In this document: positions 16,984 through 25,324 of the stretch, in pieces
How the letters are laid out: each line of letters begins with the position of its first letter
Numbering within the stretch: position 1 is the first letter of the stretch
DNA from: [Clostridium] viride DSM 6836
GTDB lineage: Bacteria > Bacillota > Clostridia > Oscillospirales > Oscillospiraceae
Length of the DNA: 64,000 nucleotides
Assembly (NCBI GenBank): GCA_000620945.1
Contig: KK211198.1
Span: forward strand, 310,001 to 374,000
Direction: 5' to 3'
Program-made: the position numbers and the translations under genes
The notes under the pieces: model-generated
What the model was told of the DNA's origin: nothing
Seen by the model: only the letters and a program-made list of their open reading frames with translations
Databases searched by the model: none

Positions 16984-18113
16984 TGGAACACTACTTCCCT
17001 TCCTTACCTACACCTTGCTACGTCGTGGATGAACGCCTGTTGGTGAAAAACCTATCCATCCTAAAGGAAGTGGCGGAAGAGGCCGGCTGTAAGATTCTGT
17101 TGGCTCAAAAGGCTTTTTCCATGTTTGCCACCTACCCGCTGATCGGAAAGTACCTCTCAGGAACCACCGCCAGCGGTCTCTTCGAGGCTCGTCTGGGCCA
17201 TGAAGAAATGGGGGGAGAAACGCACATCTTTTCGGCCGCCTACCTGGAGCACGAGTTTGATGCCATTGTGGACATTTGTGACCATATCAGCTTCAACTCC
17301 TTTGCCCAATGGGAAACCTATCGCGAAAAGGCCTTGGCACGAGGCAGAAGCTGCGGCATCCGAATCAACCCGGAACACTCCACCCAAGAGCATGGGATCT
17401 ATGATCCTTGCGCATATGGTTCTCGTTTGGGAGTCACGCGCAAACACTTTCGTCCTGATCGATTGGATGGCATTGAGGGCCTTCACTTCCACACTCTCTG
17501 CGAGCAGAACAGCGATGCTCTCATCGAAACCCTGGCTGCCGTGGAGGAAAAGTTTGGTGAGTTTCTGCCTTCCATGAAGTGGGTCAACTTTGGTGGAGGG
17601 CATCATATCACCAGGGATGATTACGACCGCAAAGCGCTGATTGATTGCATTCGAAACTTTCGCGAAACCTATCAGGTGGAGGTCTATCTGGAGCCAGGCG
17701 AGGCCGTTGCCCTCCAAGCTGGATTCCTGGTCACCACGGTTCTAGATATCGTGGACAATGGCTTGCAAACAGCACTGCTGGATGCGTCCGCTGCCTGTCA
17801 TATGCCAGACGTGTTGGAAATGCCTTACCGCCCTCCTCTCAAAGAGAGCGCCCTGCCCGGTGAAAAGCAGTATACCTACCGCTTAGCGGGGGCAACCTGT
17901 CTAGCCGGAGACGTGATTGGTGATTACTCCCTCGACGCTCCTCTTTCCATTGGAGATCGTTTGCTGTTCTGTGACATGGCCATTTATTCCATGGTCAAGA
18001 ATAATACCTTCAATGGAATGTGTCTTCCTTCCCTGGCACTAGCCAAAGAAAACGGAGAACTTGTCCTCATTAAGCAGTTTGGATATGACGACTTTAAGAG
18101 GCGTCTTTCCTAA
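16983..18113 (+). CDS. nspC: Carboxynorspermidine/carboxyspermidine decarboxylase
   Basis: This alanine-racemase-fold PLP enzyme decarboxylates carboxyspermidine or carboxynorspermidine to the free polyamine. Visible features are TPCYVVDERLL at the N-terminus, LLAQKAFSMFA with the PLP lysine (about 45), GLHFHTLCEQ, EPGEAVALQAGF and CDMAIYSMVKNNTFNG. The start codon shares one base with the upstream stop (TAATG), so it is translationally coupled to the dehydrogenase. It is the last gene of the operon and is followed at once by a terminator. Confidence 0.92.
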   Translation: MEHYFPSLPTPCYVVDERLLVKNLSILKEVAEEAGCKILLAQKAFSMFATYPLIGKYLSGTTASGLFEARLGHEEMGGETHIFSAAYLEHEFDAIVDICDHISFNSFAQWETYREKALARGRSCGIRINPEHSTQEHGIYDPCAYGSRLGVTRKHFRPDRLDGIEGLHFHTLCEQNSDALIETLAAVEEKFGEFLPSMKWVNFGGGHHITRDDYDRKALIDCIRNFRETYQVEVYLEPGEAVALQAGFLVTTVLDIVDNGLQTALLDASAACHMPDVLEMPYRPPLKESALPGEKQYTYRLAGATCLAGDVIGDYSLDAPLSIGDRLLFCDMAIYSMVKNNTFNGMCLPSLALAKENGELVLIKQFGYDDFKRRLS

Positions 18114-18122
18114 GACACCATT

Positions 18123-18160
18123 AAAAAACGGCAGTAGCCCTAGGGCTGCTGCCGTTTTTA
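18123..18160. terminator. Bidirectional terminator between nspC and crp-like gene
   Basis: AAAACGGCAG and CTGCCGTTTT pair, with an additional inner stem AGCCC/GGGCT. A-runs and T-runs flank both sides, so it can end the polyamine operon and the convergent regulator. Confidence 0.9.
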
Positions 18161-18166
18161 GGTTCC

Positions 18167-18823
18167 TCAATCCATTATCTGAACGGTGTTTCGGTCATAC
18201 CGAATCAGGCCCTCTCGCTGCATCTTCGACAGCTCTGCCGACATGGCACTGCGATCGACACAAAGATAGGCTGCCAGTTCCTCCCGACTAAGTGGTATGG
18301 TAAATCGCGTTGCCCCTTGGCGACAGAAATCAAAATAGAGCAGCAAGCGCTCCCTGGTGGAACGCTTCGATAAAATCTCAATTTTTCGATTGAGCATGAG
18401 ATTTTTCTGTGCCAGTAAGGCCAACATATTTTCCACTAGCTTATGGTGAAATACGCAGGTCGAGGAACAGGTCGTGATGATCTTCTGATAGTTGATGTGT
18501 AGTACCTCACTGTTTTGCTCCGACAGAACCGTTACCGGACTATGCGTAATTCCCGCACAAGCAAAGACTTCTCCAAACATATCTCCTGCTTGCAGTTCGG
18601 TTAACAGGTTAAGTTTCCCGTCTGCATCCTCGCGTACAACTTGCACCGCACCAGAGAGAATAAGGCCCACGCTCTCCACTGGATTTCCTGCCAAAAGGAT
18701 AATTTCCCCTTTTTTGTAATTCTGCGTCCGTGCCTCCATACAGCTGAGCATGGCCTCAAAATCGCTGAGGCCAATTCCCTGAAACAAGGGGTTATGCAGA
18801 ACGGCTTCGAATGGTTTTTTCAT
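18167..18823 (-). CDS. Crp/Fnr-family transcriptional regulator
   Basis: This 218-residue regulator has an N-terminal cyclic-nucleotide-type beta roll (KKGEIILLAGNPVESVGLIL, then GDMFGEV) and a C-terminal winged helix (LSREELAAYLCVDRSAMSAE). The start at 18823 follows GGAGAG; the frame extends upstream to 18895 but without support. No N-terminal FNR-type cysteine cluster is visible, although four Cys residues occur around 130-150. It is divergent from a ferredoxin gene and probably controls it. Confidence 0.9.
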   Translation of the reverse strand: MKKPFEAVLHNPLFQGIGLSDFEAMLSCMEARTQNYKKGEIILLAGNPVESVGLILSGAVQVVREDADGKLNLLTELQAGDMFGEVFACAGITHSPVTVLSEQNSEVLHINYQKIITTCSSTCVFHHKLVENMLALLAQKNLMLNRKIEILSKRSTRERLLLYFDFCRQGATRFTIPLSREELAAYLCVDRSAMSAELSKMQREGLIRYDRNTVQIMD

Positions 18824-18854
18824 AATCTCTCCTAATTGTTGTAGTTCCAACGGA

Positions 18855-18891
18855 TTTGTTGACGCTAGTATACTATAATCACAGTAACAAA
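18855..18891. promoter_or_regulatory. Divergent promoter region with TTTGTT/AACAAA dyad
   Basis: TTTGTT (18855-18860) and AACAAA (18886-18891) are inverted repeats flanking a perfect TATAAT at 18874-18879. There is no good -35 box at the right distance for the ferredoxin gene, which suggests that an activator, most likely the neighbouring Crp-like protein, is needed. Confidence 0.5.
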
Positions 18892-18909
18892 ACAAGGGAG
18901 GAAGCGACT

Positions 18910-19620
18910 ATGATTCGCCAAATGATAAAGATTAATGAAGACTTATGCAACGGTTGCGCACTGTGCGTTAACGCTTGCCACGAAGGGGCAATCGGTATGG
19001 TCAATGGCAAAGCAAAGCTGCTTCGCGATGACTATTGTGATGGCCTTGGAAACTGTTTGCCGGTCTGTCCGACGGGCGCCATTACCTTTGAGACGCGGGA
19101 AGCGGCAGCCTATGATGAAGCCGCGGTCAAGAAGGCCATGGATTCCAAAGCGCCCCAACACGTACCTTGTGGTTGCCCAGGCACCCAGTCCAAACTGTTT
19201 GCACGCAATGAGCCTGCTGCGGAAACACCGGTTGCATGCAGCACTCAGCAGCCCTCACAGCTTCGTCAGTGGCCCGTGCAAATTAAGCTTGTCCCCATTC
19301 AGGCGCCGTATTTCAACGGAGCTCATCTGCTCATTGCCGCAGACTGTGCTGCCTATGCTTATGGTAACTTCCACAGTGAATTCATGAAAAATAAGGTGAC
19401 TTTAATTGGCTGTCCCAAGCTTGACGAGGGAGATTACAGCGAAAAGCTCACGGCGATTTTAGAATATAATGACATTAAGTCCGTAACGGTGGTTCGCATG
19501 GAGGTCCCTTGCTGCGGCGGCATTGAAAGCGCCGTAAAGACTGCCCTGCGTAACTGCGGCAAACTGATCCCCTGGCAGGTGGCTGTCCTATCCACGGATG
19601 GACGCCGACTGGATACGTAA
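18910..19620 (+). CDS. Two-cluster 4Fe-4S ferredoxin-domain protein
   Basis: The N-terminal 60 residues contain two ferredoxin cysteine sets (CNGCALCVNACHEGA and CDGLGNCLPVCPTGA). A middle segment has CGCPG, and a C-terminal domain of about 120 residues includes AADCAAYAYGNFH and PCCGGIESAVK. This architecture is found in anaerobes beside Crp-like regulators. The ATG follows GGGAGGA. It is likely an electron-transfer or redox-sensing protein; the reaction is unknown. Confidence 0.85.
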   Translation: MIRQMIKINEDLCNGCALCVNACHEGAIGMVNGKAKLLRDDYCDGLGNCLPVCPTGAITFETREAAAYDEAAVKKAMDSKAPQHVPCGCPGTQSKLFARNEPAAETPVACSTQQPSQLRQWPVQIKLVPIQAPYFNGAHLLIAADCAAYAYGNFHSEFMKNKVTLIGCPKLDEGDYSEKLTAILEYNDIKSVTVVRMEVPCCGGIESAVKTALRNCGKLIPWQVAVLSTDGRRLDT

Positions 19621-19650
19621 TCTGGTTTGCACTGGACAACGGAAGATAGA

Positions 19651-19685
19651 AAAAGGAACTCCCTTTGGGGAGTTCCTTTTTTGTG
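19651..19685. terminator. Intrinsic terminator after the ferredoxin gene
   Basis: AAAAGGAACTCCC and GGGAGTTCCTTTT pair perfectly around TTTG and are followed by further Ts. The A-run on the other side makes it usable in both directions, including for the small gene at 19694-19804. Confidence 0.9.
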
Positions 19686-19693
19686 TTCCGCTC

Positions 19694-19804
19694 TTACTTC
19701 TTTTTCATGGAGTTGTCCCCGTTTTTCTTCTTGACCTGACGGGACTCATGCTTGGCATTCCCAGGTGTGGTTGCGACCTGCTGATCCATTGGCTGCTTTT
19801 TCAT
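19694..19804 (-). CDS. Small basic protein of 36 residues, unknown function
   Basis: On the minus strand an ATG preceded by GGAGTG opens a 36-codon frame beginning MKKQPMDQQVATTPGNAKH and ending NSMKKK. It is strongly basic and hydrophilic with no membrane segment. It sits alone between two terminators, which supports it as a real transcription unit. Its character is like that of small spore or nucleic-acid-binding proteins, but I recognise no family. Confidence 0.55.
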   Translation of the reverse strand: MKKQPMDQQVATTPGNAKHESRQVKKKNGDNSMKKK

Positions 19805-19867
19805 GAAAACACTCCTTTCCTTGTTTGTTGTCTTATTTTTCCGAGCTTTCCTTCCTTTATACATGCG

Positions 19868-19898
19868 AAAAGGGATGTTCTAAGAGGAACATCCCTTT
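19868..19898. terminator. Terminator downstream of the permease gene
   Basis: AAAGGGATGTTC and GAACATCCCTTT form a perfect stem with a short loop. The core resembles the repeated GAGATGTTC hairpins at 36949 and 43767. Confidence 0.8.
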
Positions 19899-19914
19899 CC
19901 ATATGGTAAGATCC

Positions 19915-21279
19915 TTAGACAAGAATGAGAGTAGCTACGAGAAGGGCCACAAAGCCACAGAGCACAGGAATGAAGTTTTTGCGAACCAGCTCCACCGGGC
20001 TCACCCCACAGATCGCTGCAACCGGAATGACCGCCCAAGGAATGAGTGTTCCGCCACCCACCCAAATGGTAATAATTTGACCCATGCCCGCAAGCACTTC
20101 TTTGTTGATTGAGAGTGCGTTTGAAAAGGTTTCCGCCGTGGCACCGCACAGCGGCAGGCCAGAAAACCCAGATCCATCGAGGCCGGTAATAAACGCTACT
20201 GCAGCCTGAACGAGAACCACCGGGAATTTGGATAAGGGAACCGTTTGGGCAAGATAGGTTCCAATATCCGCAAGTAGCCCCGTGGCTTGTGCCCCAAACA
20301 CTGCCTTGGCTGCCCCCTCTCCTCCCAGGAAGAAAAAGCCGCCAATGACGAGAACGGGAGCAAAAATCTTGATGCCAAAGGCGAATCCTTCCTTGAGATG
20401 GTCACTGACCATTTCTAGCATCTCATTGGGACCTTTATTCATCCAATCTGCAAGAATGAGGATACAAATCGCCGTGCCACCCACCAAAGCAGTGGCATCT
20501 CCCCCTTGTAGATTCATTCTAACCATTAAGATGACGTCTAAGATAAAGGCGGCGGGCGTGCAAATGGCGACCAGCAAGGCCTTTCGATTCACCGGCCCTT
20601 CCCTCACAGCGTCTTGATCCGGCAATGGCGTAAGCGGCATGGACTTGGTATCCCGTTTAAATTGAATGAAAGCAACCACCAAAACGGTCAGAGACATGAT
20701 GAGCCATAAGGGAAAATACGCCGGAATATAGGCCGAAACGCTGGTATTCGCTGCCGTTGCGGAAATGGTTGGCGCTCCTTGAATAAAAAAGTCACCGGAT
20801 AGTGCCATGCCATGCCCGAACAGATTCATGACCACGGCAGCCCATAGTATGGGCATCCCCGTGTTCTTCGCCAGAGGGAGCATGAGAGCACCCACCAAGG
20901 CAACCGCAGGCGATGGCCAAATGCAAAGAGAAACTACAAACATCACAAGGCCCAAGACAAAGAACGCCATGCTTTGACTGCGTATCATTTTTTGAAATGG
21001 ACGTACCATGAATTGATCGGACCCGATCTCATTAAGTGCTTTGGACATAGCTACCACCAAGGCAATGACGGTTATAATGCCAAACAGTTCATCTCCTGCC
21101 CAAACGATGGTATGAAAGAGAGCCTGAAAAGACTGTACCACACTGCCTGTGATTACGTATGCAATGAGTAAGATGCCCAATACGCAGGGCACGACAATAC
21201 TCTTTTTCAACATCATTGTCACTAAAAAGATTGCAATTAACACTAAGTACACTATGTGCACGAACGAGAGTTCTAGCAT
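19915..21279 (-). CDS. Membrane permease, ion-transporter (GntP/NhaC-like) superfamily
   Basis: This 454-residue protein is almost entirely hydrophobic with about 11-12 membrane helices. Glycine-rich re-entrant stretches such as GLDGSGFSGLPLCGAT and IWVGGGTLIPWAVIPVAA resemble those of gluconate/citrate/antiporter-type carriers. SIGNIFICANT charged loops lie near residues 210-240. The substrate is unknown. It is a single-gene unit with its own terminator and is divergent from the AbgT-family gene, with about 240 bp between them. Confidence 0.7.
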   Translation of the reverse strand: MLELSFVHIVYLVLIAIFLVTMMLKKSIVVPCVLGILLIAYVITGSVVQSFQALFHTIVWAGDELFGIITVIALVVAMSKALNEIGSDQFMVRPFQKMIRSQSMAFFVLGLVMFVVSLCIWPSPAVALVGALMLPLAKNTGMPILWAAVVMNLFGHGMALSGDFFIQGAPTISATAANTSVSAYIPAYFPLWLIMSLTVLVVAFIQFKRDTKSMPLTPLPDQDAVREGPVNRKALLVAICTPAAFILDVILMVRMNLQGGDATALVGGTAICILILADWMNKGPNEMLEMVSDHLKEGFAFGIKIFAPVLVIGGFFFLGGEGAAKAVFGAQATGLLADIGTYLAQTVPLSKFPVVLVQAAVAFITGLDGSGFSGLPLCGATAETFSNALSINKEVLAGMGQIITIWVGGGTLIPWAVIPVAAICGVSPVELVRKNFIPVLCGFVALLVATLILV

Positions 21280-21518
21280 AGAAATCCCTCCTAACCCTAT
21301 GCTCCAACGGAATTTGATAGTTCACGTTATGATTCTTCCCGCGTTTTTGTGAGCATCCTAGACCCAGCTCGACGCATTATGGAGTAAGAAAAGCCGAGTA
21401 GTTAAAAGGCATTACGCCGTTTTCGATCATTTTTTGGAGGAAATTCTATTTTTGGAACAAGGATTCATAATTTGCCCTCAGAGCGCAAACCATACTTGTA
21501 AGATTTTGATCCGAAAGG

Positions 21519-23081
21519 GTGAAGCTACATTTGAAGCACAGGCAAAAGATCAACGGGCACCATAATGTTTCTTGGATCGAGCGGGTTGGCCATAAAATTC
21601 CAGACCCCGTCATCCTATTCATACTGTTTTATCTCATCGTGTTACTCTTAACCGGCATCTTTGGTGGATATTCCTTCCAAACCATCGGTTCGAACGGTAG
21701 CACCGTGGAATATCAAATTCAGAACATGTTCACCACCGAGAACACGCGGTGGATCTTTCAAAATGCCATTCTAAACAACTGGCTCGCCTATGCCGGAGGC
21801 ATTTTAGGTACCATCCTCATTGTCATGTTCGGCATAGGAATCGCGGAGGAATCGGGATTGCTCTCCACCTTGATTCGGAAGTTAGGTGGAAAAGTATCCG
21901 ATCGGATCCTTCCCTATGTCTTGGTTTTCCTTGGAATTTTAAGTAACATCGCAACGGACGCCGGCTATATTATCTTAATCCCGCTGGCAGGACTCCTGTA
22001 TCTTGCCCTCGGAAAACATCCCATTATTGGCATGTCCGCCGCCTTTGCCGGGGTATCCGCCGGGTTTAGTGCAAACTTAATGCCGGCGACCGTCATTGAT
22101 GTCATCGTTGGAACCAACACGAAAGCCTTTGCCCTGAACCAAGGCGTTCCCTTTGTCTCCATGCTGGGACGAAATCTAAACCCCTTTACGATGCACTACT
22201 ACTTCATGGTTACCTCTACCTTTTTATTGGTTCTCTTAGGTGGATTTGTGACAAACAAGTGGATTCGCCCAAAGTTTGAGCAGGATGAGTATGTAATTCC
22301 TCCCGACCTAGACTTTTCCGAGTTTGCGATTCAGCAAGCCGAACGAAAGGCATTGCGATGGTCTGGCATTGGCTTTCTCCTTGCCTTACTGGCTGCGTTT
22401 GCTTTAGCCTTGGGGCCACTGCGCGCCTATATCAATGCCGATGGCGATAAAGTCGTGCCCTTTTTAGATCACATCATTCTTTTGATTACCTTTGTGTTCC
22501 TAGTGTCCGGATGCTTTTATGGGTTTGCCTCCGGAAAATTTAAGAACTGGAATGACCTTGTAAATGCCATGGTGAAGCAAATGAATTCCATGGGCTATGT
22601 CATTGTCTTAACCTTCTTCTGCTATAACTTTTTGGCGCTACTCACCTTTTCGAATCTTGGCACCTATATCACCTTTATCGGAGCCCAGGGCCTTAAATCC
22701 ATTGGCCTTGCCAACTCCCCCATCCTCATCCTAATCTGTTTTATCTTGTTAACGGCTCTCATCAATTTATTCGTGGGTGGTTTGACCTCCAAATGGATGC
22801 TGCTGGGCCCCATCTTTATCCCCATGCTGTATCAGGCCAATTCCATGATGACGCCGGAAGTGGTATCCGCTGCCTACCGTGTGGCTGACTCCTGTAGTAA
22901 CACCATTACGCCCCTCATGACCTATGCCGGTGTCATTCTTCTCTATATGAGAAAGTACAAGCCTTCCTATACCATAGGAGACATGATTGCAACCATGCTC
23001 CCCTACTCCATTGTCTTCCTCATTGCCTGGACAATTCTGCTCATTCTCTTCATTGTCCTTCGCATCCCCTTTGGTTTTTAA
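21519..23081 (+). CDS. AbgT-family transporter (p-aminobenzoyl-glutamate type)
   Basis: AbgT proteins move p-aminobenzoyl-glutamate or export sulfonamide-like antimetabolites. The N-terminus WIERVGHKIPDPVILFILFY is the family signature, and the rest has around 11-13 membrane helices with TDAGYIILIPLAGLLYLALG and VGGLTSKWMLLGPIFIPML. The frame begins at GTG 21519, but the TTG at 21531 is better spaced from AAAGGGTG, so the true start may be 12 nt later. A strong terminator follows. Length (about 520) is normal for the family. Confidence 0.9.
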   Translation: MKLHLKHRQKINGHHNVSWIERVGHKIPDPVILFILFYLIVLLLTGIFGGYSFQTIGSNGSTVEYQIQNMFTTENTRWIFQNAILNNWLAYAGGILGTILIVMFGIGIAEESGLLSTLIRKLGGKVSDRILPYVLVFLGILSNIATDAGYIILIPLAGLLYLALGKHPIIGMSAAFAGVSAGFSANLMPATVIDVIVGTNTKAFALNQGVPFVSMLGRNLNPFTMHYYFMVTSTFLLVLLGGFVTNKWIRPKFEQDEYVIPPDLDFSEFAIQQAERKALRWSGIGFLLALLAAFALALGPLRAYINADGDKVVPFLDHIILLITFVFLVSGCFYGFASGKFKNWNDLVNAMVKQMNSMGYVIVLTFFCYNFLALLTFSNLGTYITFIGAQGLKSIGLANSPILILICFILLTALINLFVGGLTSKWMLLGPIFIPMLYQANSMMTPEVVSAAYRVADSCSNTITPLMTYAGVILLYMRKYKPSYTIGDMIATMLPYSIVFLIAWTILLILFIVLRIPFGF

Positions 23082-23087
23082 TGTATC

Positions 23088-23117
23088 AAAAAAGCACCCT
23101 TTTTGAGGGTGCTTTTT
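23088..23117. terminator. Intrinsic terminator after the AbgT-family gene
   Basis: AAAAAGCACCCT pairs with AGGGTGCTTTTTT across a 4-nt loop. Confidence 0.9.
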
Positions 23118-23197
23118 TGTACGAGCATTTCAGCTAGCTTGACTCGATGGGGCTTTCTCTCCAGAGAAAAAAGATTGCATCTTTACCCAATCTAGTA

Positions 23198-23226
23198 TTT
23201 ACAGATGAAAGATTTGGTGCTAGAGT
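23198..23226 (+). promoter_or_regulatory. Candidate promoter of the Rh-type channel gene
   Basis: TTTACA (23198-23203), a 17-nt spacer and TAGAGT (23221-23226) stand about 35 nt before the ribosome binding site. The -10 box is weak, so this is a moderate call. Confidence 0.45.
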
Positions 23227-23266
23227 AGTCTTTGTCGGTTTATGCTACTTTTTGGAGGGATTGGAA

Positions 23267-24484
23267 ATGGAACCAGAAAAATCAAGCAAAAATATTGGCA
23301 TATTGCTCGTATTTTTAGCATTGATCGCAGCTATGGCAATTGCATTTTTTCCATCAATTAATCAGAACGTTGCTGAGGGCATGCATGCCCTTGGCGGTCA
23401 TGCTATGAATACGGAAACCTTATCACCGGAAGTCCAAACGATCTTTGACTCGGTTACGTATGGGAAATCGATTCACATTTTGGCCATGTTAATGGTCGGT
23501 TTCGGCTTCTTGATGGTGTTCATCCGCAAGCATGAGTATAGTTCACTCACCGCAACCTTTTTGGCTGTCAGCATTGCAGTCCCCTTCTATCTGCTGATTA
23601 AGAGCTTTGAAGGGGAAGAGTTTTCCGTCATCAGCATGAATGGATTGCTGTTTGCCGAATTTGCAGCGGCAAGCTTGCTGATCGCCATGGGTGCGGTTCT
23701 CGGACGACTCAAAATGGATCAGTATTTTCTCTTAGGACTTCTCTTTATTCCAGCATACATCTTGAATGAATGGCTGCTGCTGGAAAGCGGTCTGTTCGTT
23801 GGCTTCTTAGACACCGGTGGATCGGTCGCGATCCACGCCTTCGGTGCTTATTTTGGTCTTGGCCTCATTGCCACCACCGACAAGAAATTCAAAGGGGCTC
23901 CCCTTTGTGAGTCGGATAAAACCAGCAATGAATTTTGCCTCTTAGGCAGCATGATTCTTTGGTTGTTCTGGCCCTCCTTCACAAGCTCGGTGGTCAGTCC
24001 GGAACTTGGCATTTTGACGGCAATGAATACCATTTTTGCACTTTCTGGTTCGACCATTGCAACCTATGTATTCTCCAAGCTCATCCGTGGAAAAATTGAA
24101 ATTGAAGATATTGCCAATGCCGCTCTTGCCGGTGGTGTTGCCATTGGCTCCGCTTGTAGCAGTGTTAATCCCGGCTTCGCCATGGTCATCGGCTTGGTCG
24201 CCGGTGTGGTCAGCACCTTAGGCTATACCATCATCGCTCCCGTTGTTTGTAAGTTTATTGGTGGCACAGACACCTGTGGCGTCCATAATCTTCATGGTAT
24301 GCCCGGTATTGTCGGTGGCCTTTCCGCCATACTCATCTCGGGAACTCCCGGTGTTCAACTTTCTGCGATACTCACCACCGTAGTCCTTGCATTAGTTCTG
24401 GGCCGAGTAGCTGGCCTGATCATCGGGCTCTTAGGGGTAAAGAAAACACCGTATAGTGACGAGGACGAATTCTTTGTACATTAA
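23267..24484 (+). CDS. Rh-type ammonium/CO2 channel (Amt/Rh superfamily)
   Basis: The 405-residue membrane protein has about 12 helices and resembles Rh50/Rh glycoproteins more than bacterial AmtB. The diagnostic segments are MVGFGFLMVFIRKH, DTGGSVAIHAFGAYFGL (with one pore His), ILWLFWPSF, NAALAGGVAIGSA and DTCGVHNLHGMPGIVGG (with the second pore His). The ATG at 23267 follows GGAGGG; the frame is open 120 nt upstream but without conservation. No GlnK/PII gene is beside it, as is usual for Rh proteins and unusual for AmtB. It is a monocistronic unit. Confidence 0.9.
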   Translation: MEPEKSSKNIGILLVFLALIAAMAIAFFPSINQNVAEGMHALGGHAMNTETLSPEVQTIFDSVTYGKSIHILAMLMVGFGFLMVFIRKHEYSSLTATFLAVSIAVPFYLLIKSFEGEEFSVISMNGLLFAEFAAASLLIAMGAVLGRLKMDQYFLLGLLFIPAYILNEWLLLESGLFVGFLDTGGSVAIHAFGAYFGLGLIATTDKKFKGAPLCESDKTSNEFCLLGSMILWLFWPSFTSSVVSPELGILTAMNTIFALSGSTIATYVFSKLIRGKIEIEDIANAALAGGVAIGSACSSVNPGFAMVIGLVAGVVSTLGYTIIAPVVCKFIGGTDTCGVHNLHGMPGIVGGLSAILISGTPGVQLSAILTTVVLALVLGRVAGLIIGLLGVKKTPYSDEDEFFVH

Positions 24485-24524
24485 CCACATTCGCTGAACC
24501 GACAAACAAAGATTCGAATTTTCA

Positions 24525-24559
24525 GCCAGAGAAAGGGATTCCCTTTCTCTGGCTTTTTT
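24525..24559. terminator. Intrinsic terminator after the Rh gene
   Basis: GCCAGAGAAAGGGA pairs with CCCTTTCTCTGGC around a 2-3 nt loop and is followed by TTTTTT. Confidence 0.9.
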
Positions 24560-24568
24560 AAGTACATA

Positions 24569-24597
24569 TTGCTAAAACTCCAGAGGAGCGATATAAT
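24569..24597 (+). promoter_or_regulatory. Promoter of the small 54-residue gene
   Basis: TTGCTA, a 17-nt spacer and TATAAT precede the ribosome binding site by about 12 nt. Confidence 0.7.
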
Positions 24598-24621
24598 CGA
24601 ATGAGATTAGGAGGGACAGGT

Positions 24622-24786
24622 ATGGGACTCTTTGAACTGGACAACAATAATCTAACGGGCAACACCCTATCCATCGGGGATCTGATCATCACTTGGGATG
24701 AACCCGAGGATCTGGAAGGCCAGAACAAGGCTCTTTCGAAACAAGCAGAGCCGCAAGCGACGAAGCCAGATTCAGATCAGCTCTGA
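24622..24786 (+). CDS. Small acidic protein, unknown function
   Basis: A 54-residue frame starts at ATG 24622 after GGAGGG and has its own promoter. It begins MGLFELDNNNLTGNTLSIGD and continues LIITWDEPEDLEG, with a charged, probably disordered tail rich in Gln, Lys and Asp. No family is recognised. Good expression signals support it as real. Confidence 0.6.
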   Translation: MGLFELDNNNLTGNTLSIGDLIITWDEPEDLEGQNKALSKQAEPQATKPDSDQL

Positions 24787-24864
24787 TCCGCAAAACAGAC
24801 CCCCAAAGCAATTCTGCCTGACTCTGACAGGATTTCTTTGAGGGCGCTGTTTAATCCTTGCTGT

Positions 24865-25170
24865 TTATCCCTTGATTTTAGAACGGGAAATCTTGGGAAG
24901 GCTGCTTAAGTTATTATTCTCCGTTTCATCGGGAATGGACTTAAGGTACTCGGTATCGCCTCGGTGGGCAATTCCCACCCCGGCAATGCCTCCTTCCTTC
25001 GCCAGTTGTATGGCCTCTGACTTTTCGAGAACGGTCTGATCTGACAACTGATATCCCGTCACTTTCCCCCCCTCCTTCACCAGTGCGGTGATGCGTTTTG
25101 CGGTGGGAGCTGGTGTTGGAATGTTATCCAGCGTGTTTTGCGCCAGGGATGCGTCTAAGTTTGCTTGCAT
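24865..25170 (-). CDS. DUF3892 domain protein
   Basis: This 101-residue protein has a DUF3892 domain at about residues 30-95: RITALVKEGGKVTGYQLSD, AIQLAKEGGIAGVGIA and EYLKSIPDETENNNLSSLP. The ATG at 25170 lies 9 nt after AGGAGG; the frame is open upstream but overlaps the divergent cls promoter region. The function of the domain is unknown. It is encoded alone on the minus strand. Confidence 0.8.
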   Translation of the reverse strand: MQANLDASLAQNTLDNIPTPAPTAKRITALVKEGGKVTGYQLSDQTVLEKSEAIQLAKEGGIAGVGIAHRGDTEYLKSIPDETENNNLSSLPKISRSKIKG

Positions 25171-25324
25171 ATGCTCATTCCTCCTGTTGGGCTTTTCCAC
25201 AGTTTGCGCAATCCGTGTAAAAATATTAGCTAAGTTCGAGACCTCTATTACAGTAAATGGAAGCGAGCAAGAAGCTTTCCGAAGAAAAACCTTGCCTTGG
25301 CGGGGAGAGAAAGAAGTGTGAACA

